A DNA stretch of 60,121 nt from Alphaproteobacteria bacterium (lineage in GTDB: Bacteria; Pseudomonadota; Alphaproteobacteria; Micropepsales; Micropepsaceae), in assembly GCA_947474565.1 (NCBI GenBank), contig CANJIS010000013.1, positions 1 through 60,121 of the forward strand, written 5' to 3'. The notes under the pieces are model-generated. The model ran no database searches, had not been told where the DNA came from, and saw only the letters and a program-made list of their open reading frames with translations. The translations under genes were made by a program, and so were the position numbers. This document shows, piece by piece, positions 1 through 8,817 of the stretch. Within the stretch, counting starts at the first letter, position 1; the number at the start of each line of letters is the position of its first letter.

Positions 1-1
1 A

Positions 2-31
2 GTCGTGGGCGGCTCGATCATCAACCCGTAA
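2..31 (+). CDS. C-terminal end of an upstream gene (partial)
   Basis: Ten codons in one frame end in TAA and read VVGGSIINP. The rest lies outside the window. That this is a gene end is inferred from the strong terminator that begins nine bases after the stop codon. The product cannot be identified from nine residues. Confidence 0.5.
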   Translation, partial: VVGGSIINP

Positions 32-39
32 TCGTCTGA

Positions 40-76
40 CGCCGGGAGAGGGTAAAACCTCTCCCGGCGTTTTTTT
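40..76 (+). terminator. Rho-independent terminator
   Basis: A perfect 12-bp stem (40-51 with 58-69) encloses a six-base loop and is followed by seven T residues (70-76). It ends transcription of the upstream gene and isolates it from the exported-protein gene starting at 91. Confidence 0.92.
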
Positions 77-90
77 AAGGTCCGAGTGGA

Positions 91-681
91 ATGTTGAAAG
101 ACAAGCTCCGCAACGAAACCTTCAAGACGCTGGCGGTCAGCGCCGGTCTGGTCGTGGCCATTGCTGCCTCCGGTGCTTTCCTGGTCGCCCGCGCCGCGCC
201 GGCGCCGGGCAAAGCCGTCAAGCTCGCCAGCGCGACCTTTAAATCCAAATCCAACACCGCGACCTTCGCTGCCTCCTGCGGCGATGAGATGACGCTGGAT
301 ATGCGGCCCGATCCTGCCTGGGTTGGCCAGAGCTTTGCCAAGGACGATTGCTGGGCGCCCAAACTTCCCGCCTTTGTCGACGGCTATGCCGCCTACACGA
401 CAGACGGCAAGAAGGTGGAAGCCTCCATGGCGCAGATGGAGAAATATATCGTCCAGGCCCATGTCTACCAGAAATGCATCGCCAGCTTCGTCGTCGCCAA
501 GCGCGCCGAGGCCGACAGCAAGCATGTACCGGTGGACAAGGCGTTCCTGGTGATCGAAGACCACCGCCTCGCCGCCAGCAAGGCGAACGAGAAGAAGGTC
601 GCCACCCAGGTCGAGATCACCATCGCCCAGTACAATGAAAATGGCAGCGCCTGCACCGACGGCGGCGACATCGTTTTCTAG
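91..681 (+). CDS. Exported or membrane-anchored protein of unknown function
   Basis: The 196-residue product has a basic N-terminus and one hydrophobic segment at about residues 14-35, rich in Ala, Val and Gly. This could be an uncleaved anchor or a signal peptide ending near ARA-AP. The remainder is soluble and contains four cysteines (CGDE, DDCW, QKCIA, SACTD) that could form two disulfides in the periplasm. AAGG ten bases before the ATG is a possible ribosome site. I do not recognise the family. It stands alone between a terminator and a converging gene. Confidence 0.75.
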   Translation: MLKDKLRNETFKTLAVSAGLVVAIAASGAFLVARAAPAPGKAVKLASATFKSKSNTATFAASCGDEMTLDMRPDPAWVGQSFAKDDCWAPKLPAFVDGYAAYTTDGKKVEASMAQMEKYIVQAHVYQKCIASFVVAKRAEADSKHVPVDKAFLVIEDHRLAASKANEKKVATQVEITIAQYNENGSACTDGGDIVF

Positions 682-690
682 GATCGCGGA

Positions 691-1533
691 TTATCCCGGC
701 GCGCCGTGGCACTTGGCCACCGGCTTGCCGCTGCCGCAGATGCAACTGCCGACAGGCTGCGGCGCCAGCATTTTCCGGAACACCGCATCGGGGACCTTGA
801 CCTGATGAAACAGGCCGATGACCGACAATGTCAGGTTCTTGCGGGACAGGCGGCCGGTTTCCAGCACCAACGCCTTGACGCGATGCAGCACCTCGTTGCG
901 CACCTCGTCGACACCCGCCTCATCCAGCAAGGCGCGCAGGCTTTTGACGGCGATGCTCCTCGACATCATGTAATAGGAAATCCAGACATCGTCGTGGAAC
1001 ATCACGTCCCTGCCCGCGATGTGCTGGCGGTAGAAGTCGAAGATCCCTTCCAGGTTGGGCGACCAGAAGCTGAACCCGTCCACGCCCTGTCCTACCGGCA
1101 GCCCGCGCAGGGAATAGGTGAAGAAGCTGAAGCAGGATTGATGGTCGCGGCGCTGATGCTCGATCAGGCGGCGCAGGAAGAATTTCTTGTACGTCACATC
1201 GTCATCGGCCAGCACGACATAGCAGGGCTGCGTGATCTTCCCCAGCATGCCCAGCAATTTTGATCCCGGGCCGTAATCTTCCGGGATCCGCACGATCTCC
1301 ACCTTTTCGGAAAAAGGCGGTTCGCGGAAAAAATCCGGAATGACGTAAGGGCCTTCGTCCCGCAGCGCAGTTTTTGGCAAAGACAGGAAAATCCGGTCGG
1401 GCACCATGCTGCCTTCCAGCAGCGATTCCAGGGCCGGCCGCATCAAGCCGATGCGGCTGGGCAGCGTGGTGATGCCGATAAAGACGGGGTAACGGTCTAC
1501 CAAGGAAAGTCCGGGTTTGATCGAAGTGCCCAT
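691..1533 (-). CDS. Glycosyltransferase-like protein with C-terminal SEC-C zinc motif
   Basis: The 280-residue protein starts with an alternating hydrophobic strand (PVFIGITTLPSR) and has CYVVLADDDVTY near residue 110, the Asp-rich pattern used by GT-A-fold transferases to bind a metal-nucleotide sugar. A second acidic cluster, FHDDVW, lies near residue 180. The last 20 residues contain CICGSGKPVAKCHG, a textbook SEC-C zinc knuckle. There is no signal peptide, so a cytoplasmic enzyme is expected. Acceptor and sugar are unknown. The fold assignment is inference; the SEC-C motif is clear. Confidence 0.72.
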   Translation of the reverse strand: MGTSIKPGLSLVDRYPVFIGITTLPSRIGLMRPALESLLEGSMVPDRIFLSLPKTALRDEGPYVIPDFFREPPFSEKVEIVRIPEDYGPGSKLLGMLGKITQPCYVVLADDDVTYKKFFLRRLIEHQRRDHQSCFSFFTYSLRGLPVGQGVDGFSFWSPNLEGIFDFYRQHIAGRDVMFHDDVWISYYMMSRSIAVKSLRALLDEAGVDEVRNEVLHRVKALVLETGRLSRKNLTLSVIGLFHQVKVPDAVFRKMLAPQPVGSCICGSGKPVAKCHGAPG

Positions 1534-1645
1534 GGTGCGGTGAAACCATGCAGACTGACAAGGTTTACGATGTCGCTTGCCGGCAACTTGGAAGTGCAGT
1601 CATTTCGCTTTCCTGCTATAAGGCAAAAAAACCCGGGCCAACACC

Positions 1646-2182
1646 GTGCCTCTTTCCAGTCACCTTTCCGCGTTCCTGATTTTGACCCTCTCCTCCTGCC
1701 CCGCGATGGCTGGTGGACTGGGTGAACCTATCGCCCGCATTCATGGCGCGCTGCAATCGCTGCTGCATTGTGAATGGCAGGGATCGACCCCTTACACCAT
1801 ATGCCCAACTGCCCAAGTACGTGATGTGGTCGGGGTCAATGTGGATGCATCGGGCGATTATCCAGAAACTATCGAGTTTCGCCCCATCCTCACGCTTTAC
1901 CCGCCGGATTCGGACGCCAACACCTTAAGCCGCAACACCGTGGTGGCGATCGTCCACTATTTCTTTCCGGAGTGGAAAGAGGAAGCCGCCTGGGTCGGCG
2001 ACGCCCTGAAAGCTGCGGATAATGATGAAAATTCCGAACATGCAATAACCATCGGCGGCGCAACCCTTTATATCCGCTCACTCGATGTCGAAGATGGTGA
2101 AGGCAATTACGCCCTGGTGGTGATTACCAAGCTACCATCCATTGAACGATGGAAAACAGATAAATTATCGATAGCAAAATAA
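1646..2182 (+). CDS. Secreted protein of unknown function
   Basis: Translation from GTG at 1646 gives 178 residues with a typical signal peptide: a hydrophobic core at residues 5-18 and likely cleavage after AMA near residue 22. The mature part is acidic, with two cysteines (LHCEW, TICPT) and no known motif. It ends 13 bases before the quinoprotein gene, which has its own ribosome site, so the two may be co-transcribed. A link to the quinoprotein is only positional. Confidence 0.65.
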   Translation: MPLSSHLSAFLILTLSSCPAMAGGLGEPIARIHGALQSLLHCEWQGSTPYTICPTAQVRDVVGVNVDASGDYPETIEFRPILTLYPPDSDANTLSRNTVVAIVHYFFPEWKEEAAWVGDALKAADNDENSEHAITIGGATLYIRSLDVEDGEGNYALVVITKLPSIERWKTDKLSIAK

Positions 2183-2195
2183 ATAGGAGGAAACG

Positions 2196-4103
2196 ATGTT
2201 GACACGAAGCATCGCCCTGATTTTGGGATTGGCCGGCCCAGCTCTGCTGGCTGCGCCAAGCCTGGCGCAGGACGCACCAGCCGATAGCGCCGCAGCGCCT
2301 GCGCGAAGTGCGCGCGCAGCGGTCCGGGTACGGCCCGGCTATCAGCTGCCTCCGGAAAATTCCGCGGGGCTTTATCCTGTCGGGGGCGAGCCATTTTTTC
2401 GAGCCAATTGCGGCAGCTGCCACGAGCCGGCGATCAACGGCGCGGAAAGCCGCACCGGCATGGCAAAATATTCGCCCGAGGAAATGTACGACAAGATCAA
2501 GCATGGCAGCATGTGGCAGTATGCGGTCAATATGAACGAAGCGCAGATTTTTGGCGTGGTGCGCTATCTTACCGGCAAATCTCCCGTGCCGAATTTCGCC
2601 CTGGGCCCCGATCCCAATATGTGCGCCGCCGACACGGCGCTGCAGCCGGGTGGGCCGATGTGGAACGGCTGGAGCGTGGATGTCAGCAACAACCGCTATC
2701 AGGCCAATCCCGGGTTCGCCGCCACCGACATACCGCGGCTGAAGCTGAAATGGGCCTTTTCAATTCCGGGCACTAAGACGACACAGCCCACCATTTTCGG
2801 CGACCGCATCTATACCGGTTCGATGGATGGCTTTGTCTATTCCCTGGACGCTAAGACCGGTTGCGTCCACTGGCGGCAGTTTCTACGCAGCGCGCCGGTG
2901 CGCGCCGCCATGAGCGTAGGCAAGAATGACGCGGCGGCGAGCGGCTATGCCCTATATTCCGGCGACGACCGTTCCAACATGCGCGCCTTCGATGCACAAT
3001 CCGGCAAGCTGCTCTGGACCACACGGGTTTCCAAGAATCCGGTGGGGCGCATCACCGGCGCTCCCACGCTTTACAATGACGTTCTGTATGTGCCGCTGTC
3101 TTTCTCCGAGGAAAGCCAGCGCGCTGTGGAAGGCTATCCCTGCTGCACTGGATTGGGCCGGATCATCGCGGTGAGCGCAAAAGACGGCAAGATCATCTGG
3201 GATCAATCCATTTTGAATGAGGAGCCGCACCCCACCACCAAGAACGGCTTTGGTGTTCAACAATACGGCCCCGCGGGCGGGTCGGTGTGGAATTCGCCGA
3301 CCATAGATGCCAAGCGCGGCGTGCTGTATGTCGGGACTGGGAATTCTACCACGACAGTCCCCAATCCGGCCAGCGACGCGGTTATCGCCATGGACCTGAA
3401 GACCGGCAAAATCAAATGGATCAATGAGGTCTATGAGAACGATAATATGTTCGCAGGACCGGCGGGCGATGCCGGTCCCGACTGGGATTTAGGCACATCC
3501 CCCATGCTGGCCACCCTGAAAAGCGGCAAGCAGGTCCTCATTGAAGGCAGCAAATCGACGGAGATTTTTGCGCTCAATCCCGACAATGGGAAAATCCTGT
3601 GGCGCACGCCGGTGTTCGGGCATGGCGGCGGCAGCGGCGGTATCCACTGGGGACCCACCACCGATGGCAATGTCGTGATCGGCCCGCTCAACGATCCCGG
3701 ATTGCCTTCGCAGGGTGCCAGGCCCGGAATCGTTGCGGTCGACATCAACACCGGAAAGCTGTTGTGGCGCATCGACGCCAAACTCCAACCACCCTGCAAT
3801 GTGGCGTCGGGACGCTGCGCCCCCGGTTATTCCGCGGCGGCGACCACGATTCCGGGCGTGCTGTTTGCCGGCGCTATCGACGGCCATCTGCGGGCCATCG
3901 CTCTCAAGGATGGCAAGGTGATCTGGGATTACGACACGGCGGTGCCGGTGGATACGGTCAATGGCGTGAAACAGGCCTGGGGCGGCTCGATTGATACCGG
4001 TGGCCCCACCATCGCGGGCGGCATGATGTATGTCGTGTCCGGCTATACCGGCAGCTCGGGCGAAAACAACCTACTCGAAGCTTTCTCGGTTGATGGACGG
4101 TAG
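2196..4103 (+). CDS. Cytochrome c / PQQ-dependent quinoprotein dehydrogenase
   Basis: The 635-residue product begins with a signal peptide (cleavage near SLAQ-D, residue 25). A cytochrome c domain follows with CGSCH at residues 72-76 and candidate axial methionines downstream. The rest is an eight-bladed beta-propeller of the PQQ dehydrogenase type, with repeated WxxxxG/DAKTG units, a vicinal Cys pair in YPCCTG, and GTGNST. A c-type haem fused before the propeller resembles polyvinyl-alcohol dehydrogenase-type enzymes, which oxidise alcohols in the periplasm. Start choice is secure: AGGAGG lies six bases before the ATG. No PQQ synthesis genes are in the window, and the substrate is unknown. 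Confidence 0.85.
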   Translation: MLTRSIALILGLAGPALLAAPSLAQDAPADSAAAPARSARAAVRVRPGYQLPPENSAGLYPVGGEPFFRANCGSCHEPAINGAESRTGMAKYSPEEMYDKIKHGSMWQYAVNMNEAQIFGVVRYLTGKSPVPNFALGPDPNMCAADTALQPGGPMWNGWSVDVSNNRYQANPGFAATDIPRLKLKWAFSIPGTKTTQPTIFGDRIYTGSMDGFVYSLDAKTGCVHWRQFLRSAPVRAAMSVGKNDAAASGYALYSGDDRSNMRAFDAQSGKLLWTTRVSKNPVGRITGAPTLYNDVLYVPLSFSEESQRAVEGYPCCTGLGRIIAVSAKDGKIIWDQSILNEEPHPTTKNGFGVQQYGPAGGSVWNSPTIDAKRGVLYVGTGNSTTTVPNPASDAVIAMDLKTGKIKWINEVYENDNMFAGPAGDAGPDWDLGTSPMLATLKSGKQVLIEGSKSTEIFALNPDNGKILWRTPVFGHGGGSGGIHWGPTTDGNVVIGPLNDPGLPSQGARPGIVAVDINTGKLLWRIDAKLQPPCNVASGRCAPGYSAAATTIPGVLFAGAIDGHLRAIALKDGKVIWDYDTAVPVDTVNGVKQAWGGSIDTGGPTIAGGMMYVVSGYTGSSGENNLLEAFSVDGR

Positions 4104-4106
4104 CGC

Positions 4107-4134
4107 CAAGCCGCCGCAGAGTTGCGGCGGCTTG
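4107..4134. terminator. Bidirectional hairpin between quinoprotein gene and tRNA-Glu
   Basis: A perfect 12-bp stem (4107-4118 with 4123-4134) with a four-base loop starts three bases after the quinoprotein stop codon and lies 22 bases from the 3' end of the convergent tRNA-Glu. T-tracts on both sides are short, so termination is likely but not certain. Confidence 0.7.
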
Positions 4135-4155
4135 TTACGGATATGAGGGGTGGAA

Positions 4156-4230
4156 TGGTGAGCCCTAGGGGAGTCGAACCCCTCTTGCGAGAATGAAAAT
4201 CTCGAGTCCTAACCGATAGACGAAGGGCCC
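4156..4230 (-). tRNA. tRNA-Glu (UUC)
   Basis: The reverse strand folds as a cloverleaf: a seven-pair acceptor stem GGGCCCT/AGGGCTC with one G-U pair, a GGTTAGGAC D-arm region, an anticodon stem CGAGA/TCTCG with loop TTTTCAT (anticodon TTC), and a T-arm with GGTTCGACTCC. CCA is encoded (plus-strand 4156-4158). It converges on the quinoprotein gene. Confidence 0.96.
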
Positions 4231-4291
4231 ACGCGGGTCGGTTGATACAGGCCCGCCTTGGCAAGTGCAAGCCCGGTTTTCCGTAACCACG

Positions 4292-6079
4292 TCAGAGGCT
4301 TGCGGGGGCTGCGTCTTCGATTTGCAGTTGCGCCCGCTCTGTCCCGCTCCAATCATCGCTGCGCAGCTTTCCGGCGGCGTGAATCAGCCGTCCCCGGCTC
4401 GCCAGCAGGCCCTCGCCCAGCGGCGTCCCCACAGCGCGGAAGGCGATGGCGTCCAGCCGCGCCCCGTCACCCCCCACCAGCCGGAGTTTCACATGCGCGC
4501 CGCCCACGACATCGGCGAACGCCACTTTCAGATTGGGAAAGCCCAGCAAGGGTTCGGGATTGCCGGCACCGAAGGGACCGGCCAGGGCGATCTCCCGCAC
4601 CAGCGCCGGACCGGCGGCGGCGGGCGATGACGCCGCTTCAAGTTCCAGGATAGCTGCTGCCTCCAGTGCTTTGTCTGCACGGGAGAATTGCACATGAAGA
4701 AACTCACGGAACGGCGCCAGTTGATCGGCCATCAGGGAGAAGCCCGCCGCCATGGCGTGGCCACCGCCGGACTCGATCAGGCCCGCCTCGCGCGCCGCCC
4801 GCACCATGCCGCCGATATCCAGCCCAGCAATGCCGCGCGCCGAACCACGGCCCATGCCGCCCTCGAACCCGGCGACAAAGGCGGGCTTGGCGAAACGCTC
4901 CTTCAGGCGCCCGGCCACGATCCCCACCACCCCGGGGTGCCAGCCTTCGCCCTCCACCAGGACAAAGGGGGCGTTCTCCTGTGGCGCGGCCAGGGCGACG
5001 GATTCTTCCAGAATGCGCTTTTCGATTTCCCGCCGCTCCAGATTGTGCAGGTCGAGCAGGGTGGCGAATTCGGCGGCTGCTTCCACTTCGCGCGCGATCA
5101 GAAGGTCGGCGCCCAAGCCGGAGCGGCCGACCCGGCCCCCGGCATTGATGCGCGGCCCGAAGACGAAGCCCAGATGATAGGCGGTGAAAGGCGGCGCGGC
5201 CTTGGCGATCTCGGCCAGGGCCTTGAGGCCAGGCCGCGACAGTTTGGAAAACTGGCCCAAGCCCTGGCGGACAAAGGCGCGGTTGATGCCCACCAGCGGC
5301 ACCACATCGCAGACCGTGGCAAGGCCGACCAGATCCAGATACTCGCGCAGATCCGGTTCGGTCAGCCCGCGGGCTGCATAAAAGCCGCTGTCGCGCAGAT
5401 GCCGGTTCAACGCCACCATAAAAAGAAACGTCACCCCGGCGGCGCAAAGAAAGGTAAGCCCCGATGCATCGCCCGGGCCATTGGGATTGACGTGCGCCAC
5501 CGCATCCGGCCGCGTCTCGACCCGGTGATGATCCAGCACCACCACATCGAGGGCGAGGCTGCGGGCGGTTTCAAACGCCGCCCCGCCCGAGGCGCCGCAA
5601 TCCACCGTCACGATCAGGTCCATGCCTTCGGCTTTCAAGGCCGCAAAGGCCGTGGCCGAGGGGCCATAACCTTCGGTCATGCGGTCGGGGATATAGGCGC
5701 GCGGGCTTGCGCCCAAGGCAGAGAAAAATTCCGTCAGCAGTGCCGACGATGTCGAGCCATCCACATCGTAATCGCCGAACACGGCGATGCGCTGACCCTG
5801 TTCCAGCGCAGCCGCCACCCGCGCCACGGCCTTGTCCATCTCTGCCAGCACCAGCGGATCGGGCATCAGCTTTTTCAAAGTGGGGTTGAGATAATCGTGA
5901 ACCTCGGCGGCATGGATGCCGCGAGACGCCAGCAGCCGGGCGGTGGCGGCAGACAAGCCGGCTTCCTGCACCAGGGTGCGGGCCGCATCTTCGTCTACCG
6001 CGGTCAATTGCCAGCGCCGCCCCGAAAAACTGCGTGCCACGCCAAAGGCTGCATTGGGGCCTGCTGGGGGGGTGCCCAA
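4292..6079 (-). CDS. recJ: Single-stranded-DNA exonuclease RecJ
   Basis: The 595-residue protein carries the DHH-family signatures in order: DYDVDG at residues 103-108, VDCGAS near 160, the DHH triad at 183-185 and GGGHAMAAG in the DHHA1 domain. An OB-fold region follows. RecJ degrades 5'-ended single strands in recombination and mismatch repair. Length fits the family. It starts two bases after the stop codon of hom, so hom and recJ are co-transcribed, and the aminotransferase lies just upstream. Confidence 0.95.
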   Translation of the reverse strand: MGTPPAGPNAAFGVARSFSGRRWQLTAVDEDAARTLVQEAGLSAATARLLASRGIHAAEVHDYLNPTLKKLMPDPLVLAEMDKAVARVAAALEQGQRIAVFGDYDVDGSTSSALLTEFFSALGASPRAYIPDRMTEGYGPSATAFAALKAEGMDLIVTVDCGASGGAAFETARSLALDVVVLDHHRVETRPDAVAHVNPNGPGDASGLTFLCAAGVTFLFMVALNRHLRDSGFYAARGLTEPDLREYLDLVGLATVCDVVPLVGINRAFVRQGLGQFSKLSRPGLKALAEIAKAAPPFTAYHLGFVFGPRINAGGRVGRSGLGADLLIAREVEAAAEFATLLDLHNLERREIEKRILEESVALAAPQENAPFVLVEGEGWHPGVVGIVAGRLKERFAKPAFVAGFEGGMGRGSARGIAGLDIGGMVRAAREAGLIESGGGHAMAAGFSLMADQLAPFREFLHVQFSRADKALEAAAILELEAASSPAAAGPALVREIALAGPFGAGNPEPLLGFPNLKVAFADVVGGAHVKLRLVGGDGARLDAIAFRAVGTPLGEGLLASRGRLIHAAGKLRSDDWSGTERAQLQIEDAAPASL

Positions 6080-6081
6080 AA

Positions 6082-7389
6082 TCAGGCGGCTTCCATCGGG
6101 ATCATGCAGGGCCGCGCTTTGACCTTGTCGGACGCGGCGATTGCCTTGAGTGCGCCCTCAACTGCCTGCTGCGAGGCGTCATGCGTGATCATCACGATGA
6201 AGACGCTTTCGGAAGGCGCGCGGCCGCGCTGGATCATGCTTTCGATGGAGACACCGGCCTTGGACAGATGACCGGCGATTTCCGCCAACACACCGGGAAC
6301 GTCCAAAACTTCAAAGCGCAGATAATATGCCGATTGCGTCGCGCCGGGATTGGCGGGCATCAGCGGCTTGAGGCTGGCGGCGGGACGGCCGAACACCGGG
6401 CCGAAGGAACCGCGCGCGATTTCCACAATATCGGACACCACCGCGGACGCGGTCGGCGCTTCGCCGGCGCCGCGCCCTGAGAAAAAGAAATGGCCGGCAG
6501 CGGCGGCATCCACCACCACGCCATTGGCGGCGCCGTCTACATTGGCCAGCGGCGTGCGCGCCCGCACCATGGCGGGATGAACGCGCTGGTCAATGCCAGA
6601 ACTTGTGCCGTCTTTATTATAAGTTTGGCGCGCCACGCCCAGCAGCTTGATGCGGAAGCCGAACTCAGACGCGAAAGCGATATCGGTGGCCGTGATGTGC
6701 TCGATGCCTTCCACCTTCATATTGGCCAGATCGGGCGCGGTGCCGAACGCCAGACTGGCAAGGATCGCAAGCTTGTGGGCGGTGTCGCCGCCGCCAATAT
6801 CCAGCGTGGGATCGGCTTCGGCGTAGCCCTTGGCCTGCGCTTCCTTCAGCACATCGGCAAAGCCCCTGCCCGTCACTTCCATTTCGGTGAGAATGTAATT
6901 GCAGGTGCCGTTGAGAATACCCTTCACGGCATCTACGCCATGGGCGATCAGCGCCTCGCGCAACGTGGTGACGATGGGAATGCCGCCAGCCACCGCCGCT
7001 TCAAATTTCAATTGCAGGCACTTGGCCTCGGCCATTTCGGCCAGGCGCTTGCCGTGCTTGGCGAGCAGCGCCTTGTTGGCGGTCACCACATGCTTGCCGT
7101 TCTGCAAGCTCGTTTCCACCAACTGACGGGCGACACCTTCTTCGCCGCCGATCAGCTCCACCACCACATCGGCATCGCTGGACGCCAGCGCCACCGGATC
7201 GGCGACAAACTTTCCGACCGCAAAATCACGCTGCTTGTTCGGATCGCGCGCGCTGACGGCGGAAATTTGCAGAGCACGCCCGGCCTGCGCCGCCAGCATC
7301 GTCTGGCGCGCGGCCAGCGCCTTGACCACACCGCCGCCCACTGTGCCGAGGCCGGCGATGGCGATTTTCAAAGGAGCACCCATCTTCAT
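6082..7389 (-). CDS. hom: Homoserine dehydrogenase
   Basis: The Rossmann motif GLGTVGGG lies close to the N-terminus, followed by the catalytic domain (NGTCNYIL, EADPTLDIGGGD) and a C-terminal ACT domain that in this family senses threonine. The enzyme reduces aspartate semialdehyde to homoserine on the way to threonine and methionine. A longer reading from 7440 would overlap the aminotransferase by 41 bases and adds non-conserved residues, so I chose ATG 7389 (ATG 7383 is also possible), ten bases after that gene's stop. It produces the precursor used by the metY-type enzyme elsewhere in the window. Confidence 0.93.
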   Translation of the reverse strand: MKMGAPLKIAIAGLGTVGGGVVKALAARQTMLAAQAGRALQISAVSARDPNKQRDFAVGKFVADPVALASSDADVVVELIGGEEGVARQLVETSLQNGKHVVTANKALLAKHGKRLAEMAEAKCLQLKFEAAVAGGIPIVTTLREALIAHGVDAVKGILNGTCNYILTEMEVTGRGFADVLKEAQAKGYAEADPTLDIGGGDTAHKLAILASLAFGTAPDLANMKVEGIEHITATDIAFASEFGFRIKLLGVARQTYNKDGTSSGIDQRVHPAMVRARTPLANVDGAANGVVVDAAAAGHFFFSGRGAGEAPTASAVVSDIVEIARGSFGPVFGRPAASLKPLMPANPGATQSAYYLRFEVLDVPGVLAEIAGHLSKAGVSIESMIQRGRAPSESVFIVMITHDASQQAVEGALKAIAASDKVKARPCMIPMEAA

Positions 7390-7399
7390 TTTAAAAAAG

Positions 7400-8620
7400 T
7401 CATTTTGCCGCTGCCAAATCGTCGTCGGCAGGCGCGCCATTGGTGCCCGTGGAAAGAAATTTCTTCACACTGCGCGCCGCCTGGCGGATGCGCTGTTCAT
7501 TTTCCACCAGCGCCACGCGGACATAGCCTTCGCCATATTCGCCGAAGCCGATGCCCGGCGACACCGCGACCTTGGCGTGGATCAGCAACTGCTTGGCGAA
7601 CTCCATCGAACCGGCTTCGCGGAATTTCTCAGGCACCGGGGCCCAGGCAAACATCGAAGCTTCCGGCGAGGGAATGTCCCAGCCCGCCTGCGCCATGCTT
7701 TTCACCAGCACATCGCGGCGCGATTTGTAGACGGCGCGGATTTCATCAACGATGCTTTGCGGACCGTTCAAAGCGGCGGCGGCAGCGACCTGGATCGGCG
7801 TGAAGGCGCCGTAATCCAGATACGACTTGATGCGCGCCAGCGCGCCGATCAGTTTTTCATTGCCGGCGGCAAAACCCATGCGCCAGCCCGGCATGGAATA
7901 GGTCTTGGACAGCGACTGAAATTCGATGGCGATATCCTTGGCGCCGTCCACTTCCAGAATGGAAGGCGGCGGCGTATCGCCGAAATAAATATCGGCATAG
8001 GCCAGGTCGGACAGCACCCAGATTTCGTGCTTCTTGGCGAACTTCACGATCTCTTTGTAGAAATCCAGGCCCACCACCTGCGCGGTGGGATTGGACGGAT
8101 AATTCACCACCAGCGCCAAAGGCGACGGCACCGAATGACGCGTCGCCTTGCCGATGCTCGACAGATACTCTTCCGGGCTGGTGGCGGGAATGTGCCGGAT
8201 GGCGGCGCCGGCAATGGTGAAACCGAACGCATGAATGGGATAGGCGGGATTGGGCACCAGCACGACATCGCCCGGCGCGGTGATCGCCATGGCGAGATTG
8301 GCAAAGCCTTCCTTGGAGCCCAGCGCCGCGATGACTTCGCGGTCGGGATCCAGCGTCACGCCGAAGCGGCGCTTGTAATAGGCGACGTGGGCCTTGCGCA
8401 GGCCCTTGATGCCGCGCGACGCCGAATAGCGGTGGGCGCGCGGATCGCGCGCGGTCTCGCACAGCTTGTCGACGATGAAATCGGGAGTCGGCATATCGGG
8501 ATTGCCCATGCCGAAATCGATGATGTCGTCGCCCTTGGCGCGCGACTGCGCCTTGAGGCGGTTTACTTCCTCAAAGATATAAGGCGGCAGCCGCTTGATG
8601 CGGTAAAAGTCGGTATTCAT
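7400..8620 (-). CDS. Class I PLP aminotransferase (AlaC / LL-DAP aminotransferase-like)
   Basis: From ATG 8620 the product is 406 residues, with the class I/II fold: NYPSNPTA, SDLAYADI and the PLP-binding lysine K239 in SLSKTYSMPGWRMGF. A start at 8671 would add 17 unconserved residues. The sequence resembles alphaproteobacterial proteins named LL-diaminopimelate aminotransferase, which mostly act as glutamate-pyruvate transaminases like AlaC. Position directly upstream of hom is a common alphaproteobacterial arrangement and suggests an amino-acid operon. Substrate is not decided by the sequence. Confidence 0.85.
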   Translation of the reverse strand: MNTDFYRIKRLPPYIFEEVNRLKAQSRAKGDDIIDFGMGNPDMPTPDFIVDKLCETARDPRAHRYSASRGIKGLRKAHVAYYKRRFGVTLDPDREVIAALGSKEGFANLAMAITAPGDVVLVPNPAYPIHAFGFTIAGAAIRHIPATSPEEYLSSIGKATRHSVPSPLALVVNYPSNPTAQVVGLDFYKEIVKFAKKHEIWVLSDLAYADIYFGDTPPPSILEVDGAKDIAIEFQSLSKTYSMPGWRMGFAAGNEKLIGALARIKSYLDYGAFTPIQVAAAAALNGPQSIVDEIRAVYKSRRDVLVKSMAQAGWDIPSPEASMFAWAPVPEKFREAGSMEFAKQLLIHAKVAVSPGIGFGEYGEGYVRVALVENEQRIRQAARSVKKFLSTGTNGAPADDDLAAAK

Positions 8621-8740
8621 GGGTAGATCCTGAAAACGCCAGAGAATCGGGCAATCGGCGGCCCGGCGCAATCATTTTTGCTATTAATTGCGGCGCTTTT
8701 TGAGCAGAGGGTTCATGCACTCATTGAGGGGCCGGTCCGG

Positions 8741-8812
8741 CCGCTCGCTGCGGCTCGGCGCGTTCGGGGCTCAAATCGATCCGCAGGATCGATTTGACCG
8801 GCTTCGCCGGTC
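8741..8812 (+). repeat. Dispersed repeat family C, copy 1
   Basis: A CTCGCTGCGGCTCGGCGC segment is followed by a perfect palindrome (8772-8796, 11-bp arms, loop GCA) centred on GATCCGCAGGATC and then a second hairpin (8796-8812, GACCGGC-TTC-GCCGGTC). The same order of parts occurs in reverse at 56632-56711. It sits just beyond the stop codon of the OmpA-like gene and could also serve as its terminator. Confidence 0.7.
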
Positions 8813-8817
8813 GCCCC

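Noticed and set aside
4688-6271. 527-codon open frame opposite recJ
   Set aside because: Shadow of recJ codon bias; no domain, no ribosome site, and it extends into hom.
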